From Brachypodius melanocephalos (lineage: Eukaryota > Chordata > Aves > Passeriformes > Pycnonotidae), in the NCBI GenBank assembly GCA_013398615.1, contig VZSR01000393.1, positions 384,711-448,710 of the forward strand: a stretch of DNA of 64,000 nt. The letters are read 5' to 3'. The notes beneath the pieces are model-generated. The model worked only from the letters and a program-made list of their open reading frames with translations, was not told where the DNA came from and searched no databases. Each line of letters begins with the position of its first letter. Positions within the stretch are counted from its first letter, which is position 1. Made by a program: the position numbers and the translations under genes. Positions 44,823-58,231 of this stretch are shown piece after piece.

Positions 44823-47800
44823 AAAGTGACTCTGATGGAGCAGAGTACATGAGATGGGATGTTGGTGTAATTTCTGGAGCACCACGAAACCATGCCCTTT
44901 CACAGTGTCCCACTGATCAAGCTCACTTATCCTCTTTTTCCTTCCCTGTTTCTCTGGAATTAACTCTTAAAATTCAAAACATCAGCAGGTACAAACAATG
45001 ATGATTAAAAAAGAAACTACCTGCTAGAAAAGTGCTTTCTCTCTCCCAGCAAACAGCACTTCCTTGCACTGTCTTCCTGGCCAGTGGCAATTTGTTTACT
45101 GTAAGGATGTTCAAGTCCAATGCCCTGCAAAATTCAGTATTAAATCTGTCTCTTTATTGCCCTGAACTAAGGAGAGACAGGCATCCTTAAAATGCAGCAC
45201 TTTTAGCCCTGGAAAATCCTGAAATATTCCCCCTTTAATATGTTATATCTAGGAAAATTGTTTCATCATGTAAAAATGATTTTATGGGTCTTTCTCACTG
45301 TGTTTTACTGTTACCCTGTTAACTAAGGTACCTGTTTCTACATGGAATCTTATATAAAAATGGATTTAAATTATTGTTAAAGTTTGTAAAATTTGAACAA
45401 GTTACTAGTAGCAGGATGCCAAATGAAAAAGCAACAGTCCATCAGCAAAGCCTGAACTGAACTCAATGGTGGCTCCTCTAATTACAAAAAAGGAACAAAA
45501 AAGAAACAAAAAAGAAACAAAAAAGAAACAAAAAAGAATGTTACTTTGACAGAATCTCAAATCCCTATAATTCCCTGTGTGTTTTAGCTAGGAAACCACT
45601 TTCAGCACAGTAATTTAAACTGCTAGACAGAAGATTCAAAATAGCACATTTCAGTGATAAATGGTAAAGTTTATGCCCCAAAGTTGCTTTTACACCAGCA
45701 TGTGGCACTGAGATGGAACTCAGAACTCCTCCAGATTGAGTCCTGTACGGATCCCAGACCCTGCCAGGTTCTGCCATCAGTGAAAGTATTCCAAGAGAAA
45801 TGAAAACCCCGGCAGTGAAAACCTCTGCTCACCCCACAAAAGGGAGAAAAAGAGACTGACATTTCCATGGGTGATTCTGTCTGATGAAATCAAGTATTTA
45901 AATGACTTCTATTTACACAGGATTTTGAGAAATAATGCTAATTTGCAGAATTGGCATCTGGGGTATGAGTATACATACCCTGGGAGAGCACTTACGGAGC
46001 CTTTGTGAAGCTAAGTAATAAACGCTTTGTCTTCACCACACTATTTATGGGTTGCTTGGGGGCATCCTGCTCTCCTCCTGCCCCTACCTGGGCATAAAAT
46101 TATTGCCCAACTAGGTTTTAATCAGAGCAACAGTAAATCTGAATGACCACACATGCACAGCCATTCCTGCTCCCTGATCTCCAGCATTAATTATAAAGTG
46201 AGACTGTTTACACAGTACATACCACTTTCCTGACTTCCTTCTTGTTTATGTCTAAACCTTTATGGATATAAAACTTTGGAATTTGCTTTTGGAATTAAAG
46301 CTGCAATTTGAGTGGCAATAACTGTGTTGGAAAACAACTCAGCTATTGCTCCCCCGGTGCTGCGGTCGCGGCAGGTTTGCACTGGAGCCTCTCCCACTGA
46401 AGCGTGTTGGTTCAGGTCATCTCCTTGCTGTCCCAGCTGGATGGCTCCTCCTCACAAACTGCAGCTCGAAATGGCTCACAGCAAACACTCCAGCCTTCCC
46501 TCCTGAGTCCCTTCCTTCACTTTCCCCCACATCTGCCTCCCCTGTGCATGCCCCGCACACCCCGGTCTGGGATTTGTGGTGCTCCCCCTGTGCCAGCCTG
46601 GGGCTTAGGTCCTCAGCCCTTCCCTCCCAGTGTACTGACCTGGCAGCCTCTTTGCCCCTCTAAACCCACCACCACACCCCTCCAGACAGAACCTTGTCCC
46701 ATGCCCTGACACCCCCACCCATCAGATTTCCCCCGAAAGGGAATTTTTCTTGTACAGCAAGTCCTTACAAACAAAAGAGATGTCCATTGGATGCCATACA
46801 CAAGTGAGGGTACCAGTAGTAAAGTTACTCATGCTCCACAAGTGCTAAATTATTCCTCGTCACACTGGCCTGGCTGCTCTTTTTGTCAGGCTGTCACACA
46901 ATAAATTAATATGTTGGCTGTTTGGGGCTGAGAACTCTTCTATTTGTTCAGTAAAACAGGTACTGCACACCCCGGGCACCATATAAAAATAATAAATTAC
47001 CATAGCACACAGGCAAGGTATTACTTGTCTCTCTCCTTGCCTTTCCTTTATCCCCTCCATCCTCTGCCTTTCCTCTGATCAATTCATCTTCCATTTACTT
47101 TCTATTTCTGTCTGTAGGTTTCACTCTAATACATACTGCTCCGATATTCCAACCATGCCACCTGCTCCAGAAGTACAGCTACAGAGGCTCCACTGATGTG
47201 GAGAAGAGGAAATCAACAAAAGTTCAAGGAGAGGAGAAGAAATAATGTATACACTGCATCCTGCAAGAATATTAGGAAAAAGGAATCAAGCCTCTACCTG
47301 GTGCTGTCTCCTATGCTGACTTGGATGCCTCCTGATTCCTGCCAGACTCCCTTTACTCTTCACATCCAGCATAGAAGTGTGGAGACTTGGTAGCCAGAGG
47401 AATTCAACAGCCTTCTCTGTGTAGGCAGGTTGGGAAGTGTTTGACCCAGTCTCCCTTGTAGGTTAAAATGTCTTTTAATTCTGGCGGGCTGTGTTGAGAT
47501 GGGAATGAATAAACTCTCTCTTCATTTTAGCATCCAGCTCGTGGAAGCTGCACAGGCTGGATGTTAAGTCTGTCCAAATTCCTCTCCTCTTTGGCAAGGT
47601 TATCCTACCTACAAAAATAAGAATTAAAATTAAGGCTTTCTTTGGCTTCTTGCAAGTTCAGATCCTGCCCCACGTTTTCCAGCACACAGCTCCAACCCAA
47701 GTTTTAGCACACAGGCTCCCCAAGAGCACCCGCAAAGTCATGGGAAGTCACCAAGTTATTGCAATACTAAATGCATTATGCTTCCAAAGCATCACATAAT

Positions 47801-47850
47801 CTTTACTAGTAAAAAACCCAACAGAATTTACTGCTAGTTCTTTTTTAAAA
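44823..47850. other. Non-coding stretch
   Basis: About 3 kb with no exon recognised. It holds one 11-base tandem repeat (45493-45535). Base skew is weak and mixed here, unlike the interval from 33.5 to 42 kb. Confidence 0.4.
45493..45535. repeat. Tandem repeat of GAAACAAAAAA
   Basis: One 10-base unit (GAACAAAAAA) followed by three perfect 11-base units, then GAATG. A-rich minisatellite; likely polymorphic in length. Confidence 0.9.
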
Positions 47851-48060
47851 AATAAATAAGCAAAGAAGCAAAATTTAAATATTTATTGAAAAGCTAAATA
47901 TTGTAGCCTTGCGCAGTTATTGGCAGGAGACGCTGTGCAAATAAAACCCCGGCAGGCTGTTGCTTCCCGCATCCCCGCCAGCCCCGCGCGTCCCCGCCCC
48001 GCTCCGGACGCGCCCCGGGAAAGCGCCGCTGTTCCAGGCACATCTGGGGCTCAGGTACGT
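47851..48060. promoter_or_regulatory. AT-rich block abutting a small CpG island
   Basis: AATTTAAATATTTATTG near 47872 and GTGCAAATAAAACCCC (47935-47950, octamer-like) lead straight into CpG-rich sequence (CCCCGCGCGTCCCCGCCCCG near 47983, GACGCGCCCCGGG). The pattern of AT-rich then CpG-rich sequence recurs at several islands in this window. No TATA box in an ideal position and no exon recognised. Confidence 0.4.
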
Positions 48061-48183
48061 GCGGGGTCACAGCTGGCTGCCCTCCCCTCTCTGGGGAGCT
48101 CCGGGCTGTCACCAGGACGCAGCTCAGTGAGCAGAGGCAGCGTCAGGGCAGCGCCCGGCAGGTGACGGTCCCTAGGCTGGGGC

Positions 48184-48221
48184 AGCTCCAGGTGTGCCAG
48201 GGAGCTCCAGGTGTGCCAGGG
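48184..48221. repeat. Perfect 19-base tandem duplication
   Basis: AGCTCCAGGTGTGCCAGGG occurs twice back to back (48184-48202 and 48203-48221) with no difference, which suggests a recent duplication. Confidence 0.95.
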
Positions 48222-48330
48222 CCCCGCTGACTCCGCAGGTGGGCTGGGCTGGCCGAGGGGAATGTCTGCTGCTTCTGGCATCTTATTCCCACCCCTCCTA
48301 TCCCACGTGGCCGTGCATTAGTGATGGGCA

Positions 48331-48900
48331 CTGCTGGCAGATGGCAAAGTTCGAGCCAGGCTAATTAAACATACCGAGCTAATAACCTTCCATTTTGGGA
48401 CTGGTATAATTCATAATTTAATGTATTGCTGCTGAGACATTAACCTTTCAATGACTGGAACGGTGCCCACAGCAGCCTGAGTGCTGACCATCTTTCAGGA
48501 AAATGAGTATTATTGTTAAAGCAGGTATAAATCATTCATGGCTTCAGCTTTTGTGTCAAGCTGCACATGAAAATAAGTAGTAGGCTGGGTAATTTATTTA
48601 CCTTTTGGTGGTTATTCTTATGATTTCGTGATCATATTCTCTGATTCATAAACACTGGCCAACTGCCATCCTGTTCTCATTTTACCATTTCAATATTGCA
48701 GTGATTATTCTGATTTCCATCTTTAACAAGTTCAAGACTGGTGCAGAGTTGCTTGATCCAGACACAAACATAATCTCATTTCAAGGAGGAAAAACTTATT
48801 TTAAGCTAATTCCACAGTACTCAATGCAATTATTAAAGCTACCAACTTCTTACAGTTTATCATTTTGCTAAAAGAAGTGTTTCTTTGGAAACTGGTGCAT
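48331..48900. promoter_or_regulatory. Candidate conserved non-coding block
   Basis: Long unique AT-rich sequence directly right of the island. Motifs include GGCTAATTAAACATACC near 48359, GTATAATTCATAATTTAATG near 48404, AAAGCAGGTATAAATCATTC near 48519 and CTTATGATTTCGTGATCATA near 48617. Many homeodomain cores and no simple repeats make it one of the best enhancer candidates by eye; conservation remains untested. Confidence 0.4.
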
Positions 48901-51900
48901 AAACACACAGATTAAAAAACTTTACAAAATTCTCCTTTAAAGGCAGCTGGGAGGAAGCTCACACGTTACCAAAGAGTTTAGTAAAGATCATGTCCTATCT
49001 CTTCCAATCAAATGAACAAAGATGGCCAATGCTCAGTCAAAAGGGGAAACTATCTCTGTCTCTGAAGGCACATTAAAGATGAGGCTAAAAAAAATTCCAA
49101 GTGGATGATGAAGAACTAATCCATTTGCAAAATTGCTATTTTTGAAGAAAGAAGTTAACTAAGAAATCATCAAGAAAGCTGTTTGTGAACATGTCTGTCA
49201 CATTTAGTGCTTACGATAATGCCAAGACCAGGACATTTTGGAGGCATAAGAGAACTAGGAGCAATATCAGCATTGCTGGTTTTAGGCTTCTCCTCAGGAC
49301 TTTATATGGTCACTCTCAGGACTATATGAACAGTGCCACAAGATAAAGCATTTGAACCTGTTCATGGGGACAACACTCAGACCCCCTTGGAACAGGAATT
49401 ATCTGAGAGGTTGAGGTTCCTCTGGGTACCTTCTTCATACTGGAAACACACAGTGTAAGCCCCAAGAACATGTATTTTTCCCGTTGATAAAGATGCAAGA
49501 GACGACCCCTCACTTCCACAAGCGATCACCTGCTTCTGTTAATCCATATCTCTGTCACCTGTGGCCCAGGCTAGCTGGTACACCCTCCCTTTGGGTTCTG
49601 AGATGTGTCACTGAACCAGATGCACCTGGATCAAAGCCTGGCAGCTCCTTTTTCCATGGACACTACAGTGTCCCTGCATTTCACTCCCTCTGCTGGCTCC
49701 AGTTATATATCAAATGAATGTTTTGAGACCTGAAATTTCTTTAAGGCTGGGACATCTAAAATTAACTTGGATCTTCAGGCTCCAGGGCCTGCCCTGCTGT
49801 CCTAAAAGGCAGCTGACAGGGATGCAGCCCTTCCTCCTCCCAGCCACAGCATCCCGGGCCTGGGACAGGAGCATGACCCTGCCAGCCCTCCCTGTGGTCA
49901 GTCTGAGTGGGAAGTGTGTGGCTCCATCCCTGGAAGAGGGCAGGAGCTCAGCTCAGCTGGCTGTACCTGTTGGGTGCAGGAGCTGTGTGTGTCTACAGAT
50001 AATCCATCCAGTCCCTGCCCTGTGCCACGCTGAGCCTCCTGCCTGCTGCCACTGCCTGCTGGCTTGGGTGCCTTCCCCAGGGAACTACAGCCTGGCCATC
50101 ACACACTTGGCATCTCAGAAGGACAAATTAGGAAAGGAACACTTTTGAGGAACATCCCTCCTGAGGCTGAAGGACCAGGTGTGTCCCAGCTGTGGAGCTG
50201 TGCTGGTGCTGGCACAGCTCCTTGGAAGTCAGGTGCCCCTGGCTCTGGCGGGCAGGTGGAGCCTGAGCCCTCTTGGCCAACACTCCCCGAGTCAGCCCTG
50301 CTGTGCAGATGGGCTCTTACTCAATTTTTTGCTTTCCAGTAGCCACGTGACTTTCTACGGCAGGAATTACTCAATGTGCAGTTCCTGTCTCAAGTGGCCC
50401 ATCCAAAGTATTCAAAACAAGTTCTGAGCAAAGCCGCATCTCGAGGGCTGGTGTTGCCTTTAGGCAGATACTGTTGTTATTTCACAAGAGGAAAAGTGAA
50501 GTAATTTTTTTTCTTTAAAGGGGGGCAGATGCTGCACATGTACAGGCACTGAACACCCTTGGTGCTTGTCTAAAACTGAGAAGCAGCATTTAGAACACCT
50601 AGACGTGACAGAGAGGCTGCAAATTTGGGCATGAATCCCCCTAAACCATTGTGCTTTTTGCCACACACACATTTACTTGCCACAGAAATGGACCTTGTAC
50701 CTCATTGTTCAAATACTTGCCTGCAGTTATTCTGTATTTCAGGTTTTTGGTATTTCAGGATTTTGGTATTTCCCCCTCGTTCACATGCCAGGTGGCAAAC
50801 CCCAAAGTGGAGCAGAAGTCACTTCCTACACTGTGGTTATATGAGAGTTAAAGTTCAGATTTCTAATTGCTCTCTCGAGGCCTTATTACTTGTTGATTAG
50901 GGTCTTTTGGGAACTACATCAAACCTATAATAATAAACACTCATTTCACTGGAAGCTTGTAGCTGCCGTGGCAGCCCCACCGCCCTTCTGTAATGGCACA
51001 CAAACAAACCAACCAGAAAAGGCCTCTCCAACTTCTTCAGAGGCTTTCCAGGCTGGACAGATCTGAGCCATGGACATTTCCCTGCCAGACTGGAGCTGGG
51101 GCTGCATCCATCTCTGGCAGCACCCGTGTCTGCATGTGCCCCTCTGCCCTCTGCCAGCCCACAGAGCTGTGCGTGGTGTCTGGGCAGGAGCCTGGGGGAG
51201 CACAGCTGTGCAGGGGCAGCTGTTAGGGCTCCTTCAAAACAGTGACCAGTTCCCTAAATGCTGGTACGTCTGGGGACAACAGTGAGAAAGAAGCAGGACT
51301 GCCAGCATGCTGCTGGTGGCCGGTCAATGTTCATAGTCCATTATCTCCTGTTCTGTTACAGCATCTGACCAGAACGGGTGGCCCAAAGGTGCCATCGTGA
51401 AACCCAGGTGCTGTATGCTTCAGCAAGAGCCTCTGCTGTGTGAGGGTGCTGCTGGACGAGGACACATCTGCTGTATGAGCAGTTTCTCTGTGGTACCTTG
51501 GCACCATAAATCTGCTCCTCCCACAGGTACCCGTGGCCCAACCAACCCCATGGAATCTGTGGGCTGATGCCCAGTGCCAGCCCAGGCTGGGGATGCTGTA
51601 CCCTCCAGGGGCACATGGGGACACAGCCCCCAGGTCCCCAGCTGGGACAGAAGGGGGTCCCCCCATGAGGAGCAGTGGTGGGACAGTGGCAGATGCTCTG
51701 TGTCTCATCGGTGCACATGTTCCTAATTGCAAAACCTGAGCTCTCCTAACTGGAGCAGTCCAAGGTGTCATTCCCAGACTAGGTGCTTTGGAAGTGCTTG
51801 TGTGGCATCGTTTTTACAGGCTGGATGTCCAAAGGGATGGCACAGGGAGCATGGTGTGGTCATGGATTGTCCGGGCAGGACAGAAGCTGCTGCGAGCCTG

Positions 51901-52170
51901 CTCTTGGTGAGTCTCCAGAGAAGGGCAACAGCTCTCCCTGAAACGCCCCAGAATGAATGAGCCTGGAGTAAGGGTAGGTGCTCACCTCGAGTGCTGCCTC
52001 GGAGAGCAGGTACCTGCTGAGGGGGTGGATCGATGTGAGCCCAGGCAGCCGTGCATGAGCTGTGACACAGCCGGGTATTGATCAGAGGAGCAGCTGCCGA
52101 TAGCAACGCCAGCGCACTGACAGGCCGAGAACAGTGCAGGAGGAAACAGCCTGCGCCGGTGGCAGACCAA
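48901..52170. other. Non-coding stretch
   Basis: About 3.3 kb without a recognised exon or a firm repeat. A short CCAGAGAAGGGCAAC string near 51912 recalls CR1 but is too short to call. Open frames on both strands around 51331-51771 reflect GC-rich sequence. Confidence 0.4.
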
Positions 52171-52620
52171 CAGGGGAAAGCCGATAAAAAGTCAATTCCA
52201 CTTAACTGAACGGCTGCTAACTAAATATTTTTGGGGCCAGAGCCTTCCCAGATAGCAGCTGGAATGTCTCTGCTCCAGAACTGAGACATCAAGTGAGCGT
52301 GGCATCGACGGCTGAGATAAGAGACGCCTGATGGCCGGCAGAGCAGGAGAACCTGACGAGCCAGCCCTGCCTGCCTGCCCTGCACAGCCACACACCGAGG
52401 AGAACACAGATACCCACAACTGCTTTTCCCAGGCCCAATACAAGGATTGTGGACAATGTTTCAGGCCAACTTTTAGTGGACTGGATCAGTGCTTAAGGCA
52501 CTGAATATAAAGTAATTCTCCAGCGGTTTGATTAATAGTGTCATAGTCATCGCTTCAGTTCAGGTTCAACCTTTTTAACGTTTTATTATTTTACAGCATA
52601 ATAAATCAGGGCAGCAGGAA
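52171..52620. promoter_or_regulatory. Candidate enhancer with GATA, E-box and TEAD-like cores
   Basis: GATAGCAGCTGGAATG (52251-52266) packs a GATA core, a CAGCTG E-box (52256-52261) and a GGAATG TEAD-like core within 16 bases. A further GATAAG lies at 52316-52321, and GTTTGATTAATAGTG near 52526 and CATAATAAATCAGG near 52597 add AT-rich cores. GATA/E-box composites are known enhancer grammar; activity here is inferred. Confidence 0.4.
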
Positions 52621-53880
52621 AAGACAGATGCAGGAATGTCCCTGTCTCCCGTCTGCTTGTGCAGACAATGGGTCACGGGATAACGGCTTCCAGGGCTGAG
52701 GCAGCTGATAGAAAATCGCCAAGAGAGGAGTCTGTACCAGAGCCAGCGGTGCTCTGAGGAAGGAAGAGGCAGCTGGAAGCCAGTCAGCATGTCCTGTGGA
52801 GCTGGAGCAGTGACCAAGGGAGGAGCAGGCCAGGGCTCCCAGGGGCTAACTGGGATGAGATGTCTCCTTGCTGACTGCGAGAGGAAAGGCAGCTGTGCCA
52901 CAGCACCAACTGTCCCTGGGCAAAGTGGGATGCAGCCCTTCCTCACGGAGCAAATGAGCCCCTCCCTGCCCTTCCAGCACCAGCGGTGACCAGGTCAAGC
53001 TCACCACACTGGTCCCTACTGGGCTTGCTGGTGCAGGGATGGACACAGCTCAAGGACTGTCATGGGAGGCTACAGCTGAGGGAAAGGAAAGCTGAGCCGT
53101 GCAGGGCCACTGCAGGCTGCAGAGAGGAGAAAGGCACAGCTTTGCAGCTCAGCTGGTGGACAACAATATAGATGATACAGATGAAAGTAAGAACGGAGAT
53201 GTTTTTATGAGATCAAAAGAATATGAGGAGTACACGCAGAGGTTCGTCTCTGATGGAGCTGATGGAGAGAGAGGCTGTGGGAACACGAACCTGAAACACA
53301 CAGGAGAAGGGCCGGAGGTGGTGAACAAACTTGACTTGCTAGGAAGGAGGGATGGAGGAAGGACAAGGGATCTGAAGGGATAAAAAAGACAAATCAAATA
53401 CTAAGAAAACTCCTAAGGTGTCTTTTTATGGACTGAAATGTGTGTGTAGCAGCAAAAAGAAGTGGCTGTGGCAATCAAAGGAAGCAATGACAGAGCCTTG
53501 GAAAAGAGGTTTTGTCATTAGAATGGAGAGTGGAGAATGATCCAATCATTCAGAAATTGTGAAAGATAAGGGAAAAACTGGGTCACAGTAAGAAAAACTT
53601 CATGGAAAAGTAACAAAAACCTAATAAATGTACTTTGCTTCTCATATCACCTTGTTTGTTTTGTTCAATGTGAACCTCAGGACAGCACATAGAGATGCAA
53701 ATACATTCATGTGTAACGTGGCGAGAACAAGTGAGACTAATGCTTGAAATTTCTGCCCTGTATTTATAGGTTGCTGCTTATATTGCAGAGCAAAGCAAGT
53801 TGTATACTGAACAAACATTGCACTGTTTTCCATCTTCCTTCAACAGGAGTTAATTTTACTTTTAAATTTTAATTAGTTTC
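52621..53880. other. Non-coding stretch, G- and A-rich
   Basis: Lines near 53060-53400 are purine-rich on the + strand. A 94-codon frame (53099-53383) has charged composition but no known family. No repeat recognised. Confidence 0.4.
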
Positions 53881-54290
53881 ATGCAGGGGCCTGGCAGTCC
53901 CAAGGCAGAGGCACCACGGCTTACAGATTATTTGTCATCACAACTTCAGGACTGTTAAAAGAGGTGAAAATTACAATCCAGGGACTAAAATATTGTCAGC
54001 TGCTGGACTTGGCACACAGTTATTTGTATTTGCATGTGCCGATGTCCAGGTGTTTATGAAACAAGGTCCTCAGTGCTGTCAGTGCCTGCCTGACACTGAT
54101 ACCCAGGTTTGTTGTCATGTAGGTGCTGCAGGCTGGACAGCCCGGGCCATTGACACGGGCAGACACGCTGACATCCCCAAATCCTACAGCTCTTATGTAC
54201 GTGCTTTTAAAGAGAATGCTTTGAAACCTTGTGTTTACTTCTAAACTAATTTAAATAAAGGTTAACTGTGAGATTTAAGCCACTTTCTGA
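53881..54290. promoter_or_regulatory. Candidate conserved non-coding block with octamer-like site
   Basis: Unique sequence containing TTATTTGTATTTGCATGTGCC (an ATTTGCAT octamer near 54028), ACAGATTATTTGTCATCAC near 53922 and ACTAATTTAAATAAAGG near 54245. The regulatory role is inferred. Confidence 0.3.
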
Positions 54291-56370
54291 CAGTGAACCT
54301 TCAACTACACAGAGAAGGCTTTGGCAGAGCTAGAAAACTCCTTCAGCCCATCAGTATCATTGCTGGACAGTCAGTGGGATGGTTAAGGGGAGAAATCAGT
54401 TCAATATTCCAGTATCTTTTCTGCTAAATTCTGTGCGATTCCAAACTAGACTGAAATCCAGCCTCTTCCACTCTGCTTTCCTACCAGGCTACCTCCCTGC
54501 ATTCTGGAATGTTTTAAAGCTGACACGGTACAGGAAAAACTAATGAAATCTATTAGACTTCCAGTACAAAAGCGAAGAGATTTCTAAGAAATACTGCACA
54601 AAAAAAGTGCAGATTTAAAAAATGGAAGCAGCAGAGAACAGCAACTATGTGCCACACAAAGATAAACACAAAAAGCTCTGCTCTCTTATAAGACACCCAC
54701 AGTCTCCATCTGTCATCCCAACCCTTCCTCTCCCAACTGTTCTTAAATTAAATGAATGCTTCTAATGGGCGATTTTCTCATGAAAGCATATGAGAATTCA
54801 TCCAAAGACAAATTAAAACAATGCTGTGGAATGAAGCAATTCACCTCTCTCACAGGCTGCCTGGCTTCAATGGTTACATTTGCAATAGAAAAAAACAACA
54901 ATAAAACACCCAAAGAAAGAAAAACTGGCAAAAGAACAAACCTGGCATTGACCACAGCCAATGCAAACACAGGTCACTCTCTGCAATCGTTCTCACAGTC
55001 CTACAGCTGAGACTAAAGGTTATTTTCCTCTGTATAAGAGACTTCTGTACACACCAGATTTACTGGTTCTGTCCTTTGTGGGCCCTGCAGTCCAAACACC
55101 TCCCAAGGGATCAGCAGTGTTAAAGCTATGCATTACGTTTTTCTTCATGTAAATAAGCCTAGCTTGGGCTTCTGTGACTAAAGTGGCTATAAAATGTATT
55201 TTCCTACTCATCACGTACCATTTGAGTTGCTTTGAGCATCCTACACAGCATCCTATCCATGCTGGATATGAATAACATATTCAGATTTTCCATTCTCAGT
55301 TTGGTTTCTGGTCACCTGAATTTTGAGATTACTGTTTAGTAACAGAATTCTTCTGTATTTGGGGTGAATGCACTTACTTTCTATCACTTGAAGCCTCAAT
55401 GGACATATTAGCAAAATTGCAATGAAATGTTTCTATTAAATTCAGATCTGAAGGAGGACACTTGAAAAGGAACCAGACTCAGACCCCATCAGCTGCCAGT
55501 GCCTCCTTCATGACAGTCTCTGCTGCCTCTGTATTTCACTCTGTATTCACCTCAGGCAATCCAATACCAAATGGTTTGGTATTTTAGTTTTCTTAGCTAA
55601 GAATCTCACTAAATTTAGACCTAGCAGCAGAAAGGAACTAAAAGGAGACGAGCCACCCCTGCGGCCCCAAAGAAGTTCGCAGGGCCAGAGCAGGCTGAGG
55701 CTGGAAGCAGCTGGGATGGGGATGTGTGTCTGGGCACTGCTCCCTCGTGGCTGTGGAATCCACGGCTGACAGGGTAAGCAGGTCCTGGGCCAGGGCCACG
55801 CTCAGGAGTGTCCGTGCTGCCACGACAAGGACACTGGCACGCTGGCTGGACAAACCAGGGGCTCTGCCATCGGCCCCCTCTGGTCTCGACTGTTCTGCTG
55901 CTGCAGGTGCCTCATTCTTCTCTCTGGGTCTCGGCACCAGATCACAGTGCACACTCAGCCAGTCCCCTTGGATTTCCTGCCCTGTTTGCTTTAATCTTTC
56001 GTGCTCCCTCCCTGCTCTCTCGCTGTCTTTGCATGATTCCTGCCCTCACCCTCTTCATTACCAAAGTCACTGGGACTGCTGGAGCTCGCAGCAGAAGGTA
56101 GCTGACCCTCCCCAGACCCCCTGCTCTCTGTGATTCCTGCTTGTGCTCTTTCACAGTTTCTCTTACTGAAGTCCCTCACTGTTGTACTTAACCACCGTGA
56201 GTGACAGAAATCCAATGCTGACCACTTCATTATGTACCGACCTTGTCCCCTGGCCTCCTGCCCCTCCATCTCTCTTGGGCAGTTTGCCCTGTGTCGTGAG
56301 TTCTTGTTAAAGGTCAGGACCCCAAACCATCAGCACCGGTCGTGTTGTTTTACTGTATCACCAGAGAAAT
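54291..56370. other. Non-coding stretch
   Basis: No exon or repeat recognised. A perfect 9-base inverted repeat lies at 55563-55583 and is listed separately. Confidence 0.4.
55563..55583. repeat. Perfect inverted repeat, 9-base arms
   Basis: AATACCAAA and TTTGGTATT flank a TGG spacer. A stem of nine pairs with a three-base loop. Confidence 0.9.
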
Positions 56371-56830
56371 CAGGGCTGTCGGATCTCATTAGAGCCCCAT
56401 TTACGGGCGGAGCGCCGCTCCTGGCGGGATGAGCCGCTACCTTTGAAACGCAATCTTCCCCAGATCAAACCAGCAGCACACAGCGATTATATTCCAGCGG
56501 TCAATCTCTCATAATCGCTCCCACCCTTATTGGCATGGCTCCTGCAGCCCTGCATGAGAAGGGAAATCCTCTTAAACAAATACTCTCTGCAGGAGCAGGG
56601 CTGTGCTTGGCCGTGGCCGCAGGGCAGGTGTCCGCACGGGCTGGCCTGGAGCGGGCGGTCAGCGAGCCCCGAGGGCTGCCCGGCTCTTCCTGCAGCACAA
56701 ACCAGGGACACACCAGGGCTGCTGAGAAGTGTGGACTGATCCTCTCAACGTGCCCCCAAACGAGCCGGGAGCTGTCACCGCCGCGGCGGCGGGGAAGTGA
56801 CGCCGCTTCCTGCGGGTGACACCGCAAATC
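56371..56830. promoter_or_regulatory. AT-rich core block joined to CpG-rich sequence
   Basis: The left part has CTCATTAGAGCCCC, CTTTGAAACGCAATC, CAGATCAAACC and GCGATTATATTCCAGCGG. The right part (about 56620-56830) is CpG-rich (CACCGCCGCGGCGGCGGGG near 56777). TCF-like (CTTTGAA, GATCAAA) and GATTA cores are clustered. It is a possible enhancer or minor promoter; no exon recognised. Confidence 0.4.
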
Positions 56831-57072
56831 GGCGGCAGCACTGCAAGGTTAATTATTCACAGACTTAGAAAAACGTCTTTGAATTGTAACTCTTATCAGC
56901 TTCTTCTCTGACATGAGTACCAAGACAGAGAGACCCTTTCCCTCACGGATTACACCACAGTTTTCAGTCACAGTCATGACAGTGCACTCAGGGATTTCCA
57001 GAGGATGCTGTCAGGTGGGTTGGGTGGTAAATAACATCATGCTCCACACGTGAACTGAGCTTTTAAAAGAAA

Positions 57073-57100
57073 GTTTCAGTGTGGCTGTTTCAGTGTGGCT
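57073..57100. repeat. Perfect 14-base tandem duplication
   Basis: GTTTCAGTGTGGCT occurs twice without a break (57073-57086, 57087-57100). Confidence 0.95.
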
Positions 57101-58231
57101 GTGTGCTGAACTGAAAATTTCCCAAGTGCACGATGCAGAAAATGATGCAAACCCATTACACGAATTCTGAAGACAAAGAGAAATCTCAGCTGCCTAAATG
57201 AGAATAAATTAAAAAGTAAACACAGAGGCTAACAAGAACCATCAGAATAACCTTGAGAACCAAATCCCATGTAGGACTAATCCCTGTACAACACGGCAGG
57301 ACAGAGGAGGCAGTACGTTAAACTCACAAAATACAGATATTTCACTTAAATGAGAGTTTTGTAACAATTGCCTTTTGGGCCACATGAGCTTCGAGTTGTG
57401 CAGGGTGACACCTCATGATTTTTCTAGAAGCATTTATAGTATTTCAGCATTCTTTGCCTGAAAAATTCCACCTTATCAGGCGATGTTCCTCCTCCTCAGG
57501 ATAAGTCAGGCTGATGTGCACAGGGAGGTGCTGCTAAAGCCAGCAGCCCATGGATGGAAAGGGAGTGACGGTGTGGGGAAAGAGGGGCTAAAGGAACCAT
57601 AAGGGCAACCAGGCCTGGAGGCAAGGTTTGGATGAGTTTTTGTACCACCTTCTTGGGTGTTTTGTTATTAAATTTAATGCCTAGAAAGAGGATAAAGTTA
57701 GATGTTGTGCAGTGAGAGGATTATCTTTGTATGGCAGTCTGGGAAAGGCACAGCTCACATGCAGTCCACAGCAGAATTTTGAAAAATCCTTCTTCAAAAA
57801 AAGTATAAAAAGAGGAAAAACTATGAAATCCTCAACTAGATGGAAAAAAGAGAAGATTTTAGCAAGTCTAACAGACAGCCCTAAAATCAAAGCATGTAGT
57901 ATTGATATAACTTATTAGAGTGGCAGGAGAAGGCAGTATCTGCACGGGAACAGCAAAGTTATACCAGAGGAGGATTTGCCAGGAGCTCAAAAATCTGAGA
58001 ATATGGTCCAGATTAAAGGGAACTCGACACCTGCTTTGCCCAGTTCTGAGCCAGGCAGGTGCAGCTGCATTTTTAAGAGAGTGTGTAAAAGAGGACTCTG
58101 AGACACACGAGAGGTGTGATAGGGAAAAGCCTTAACCAAAACCAGCGACATTTTACTCCAGATTCTCAAGCGACTGGGAATGAGAGGATAAGGTTACCAC
58201 ACGTGTTAAAAAGCCAGATCTGCTTTCTTCT

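Noticed and set aside
51900..51965. Possible CR1 remnant (CCAGAGAAGGGCAAC)
   Set aside because: Only about 15 bases match the family, which is too short to separate from chance.
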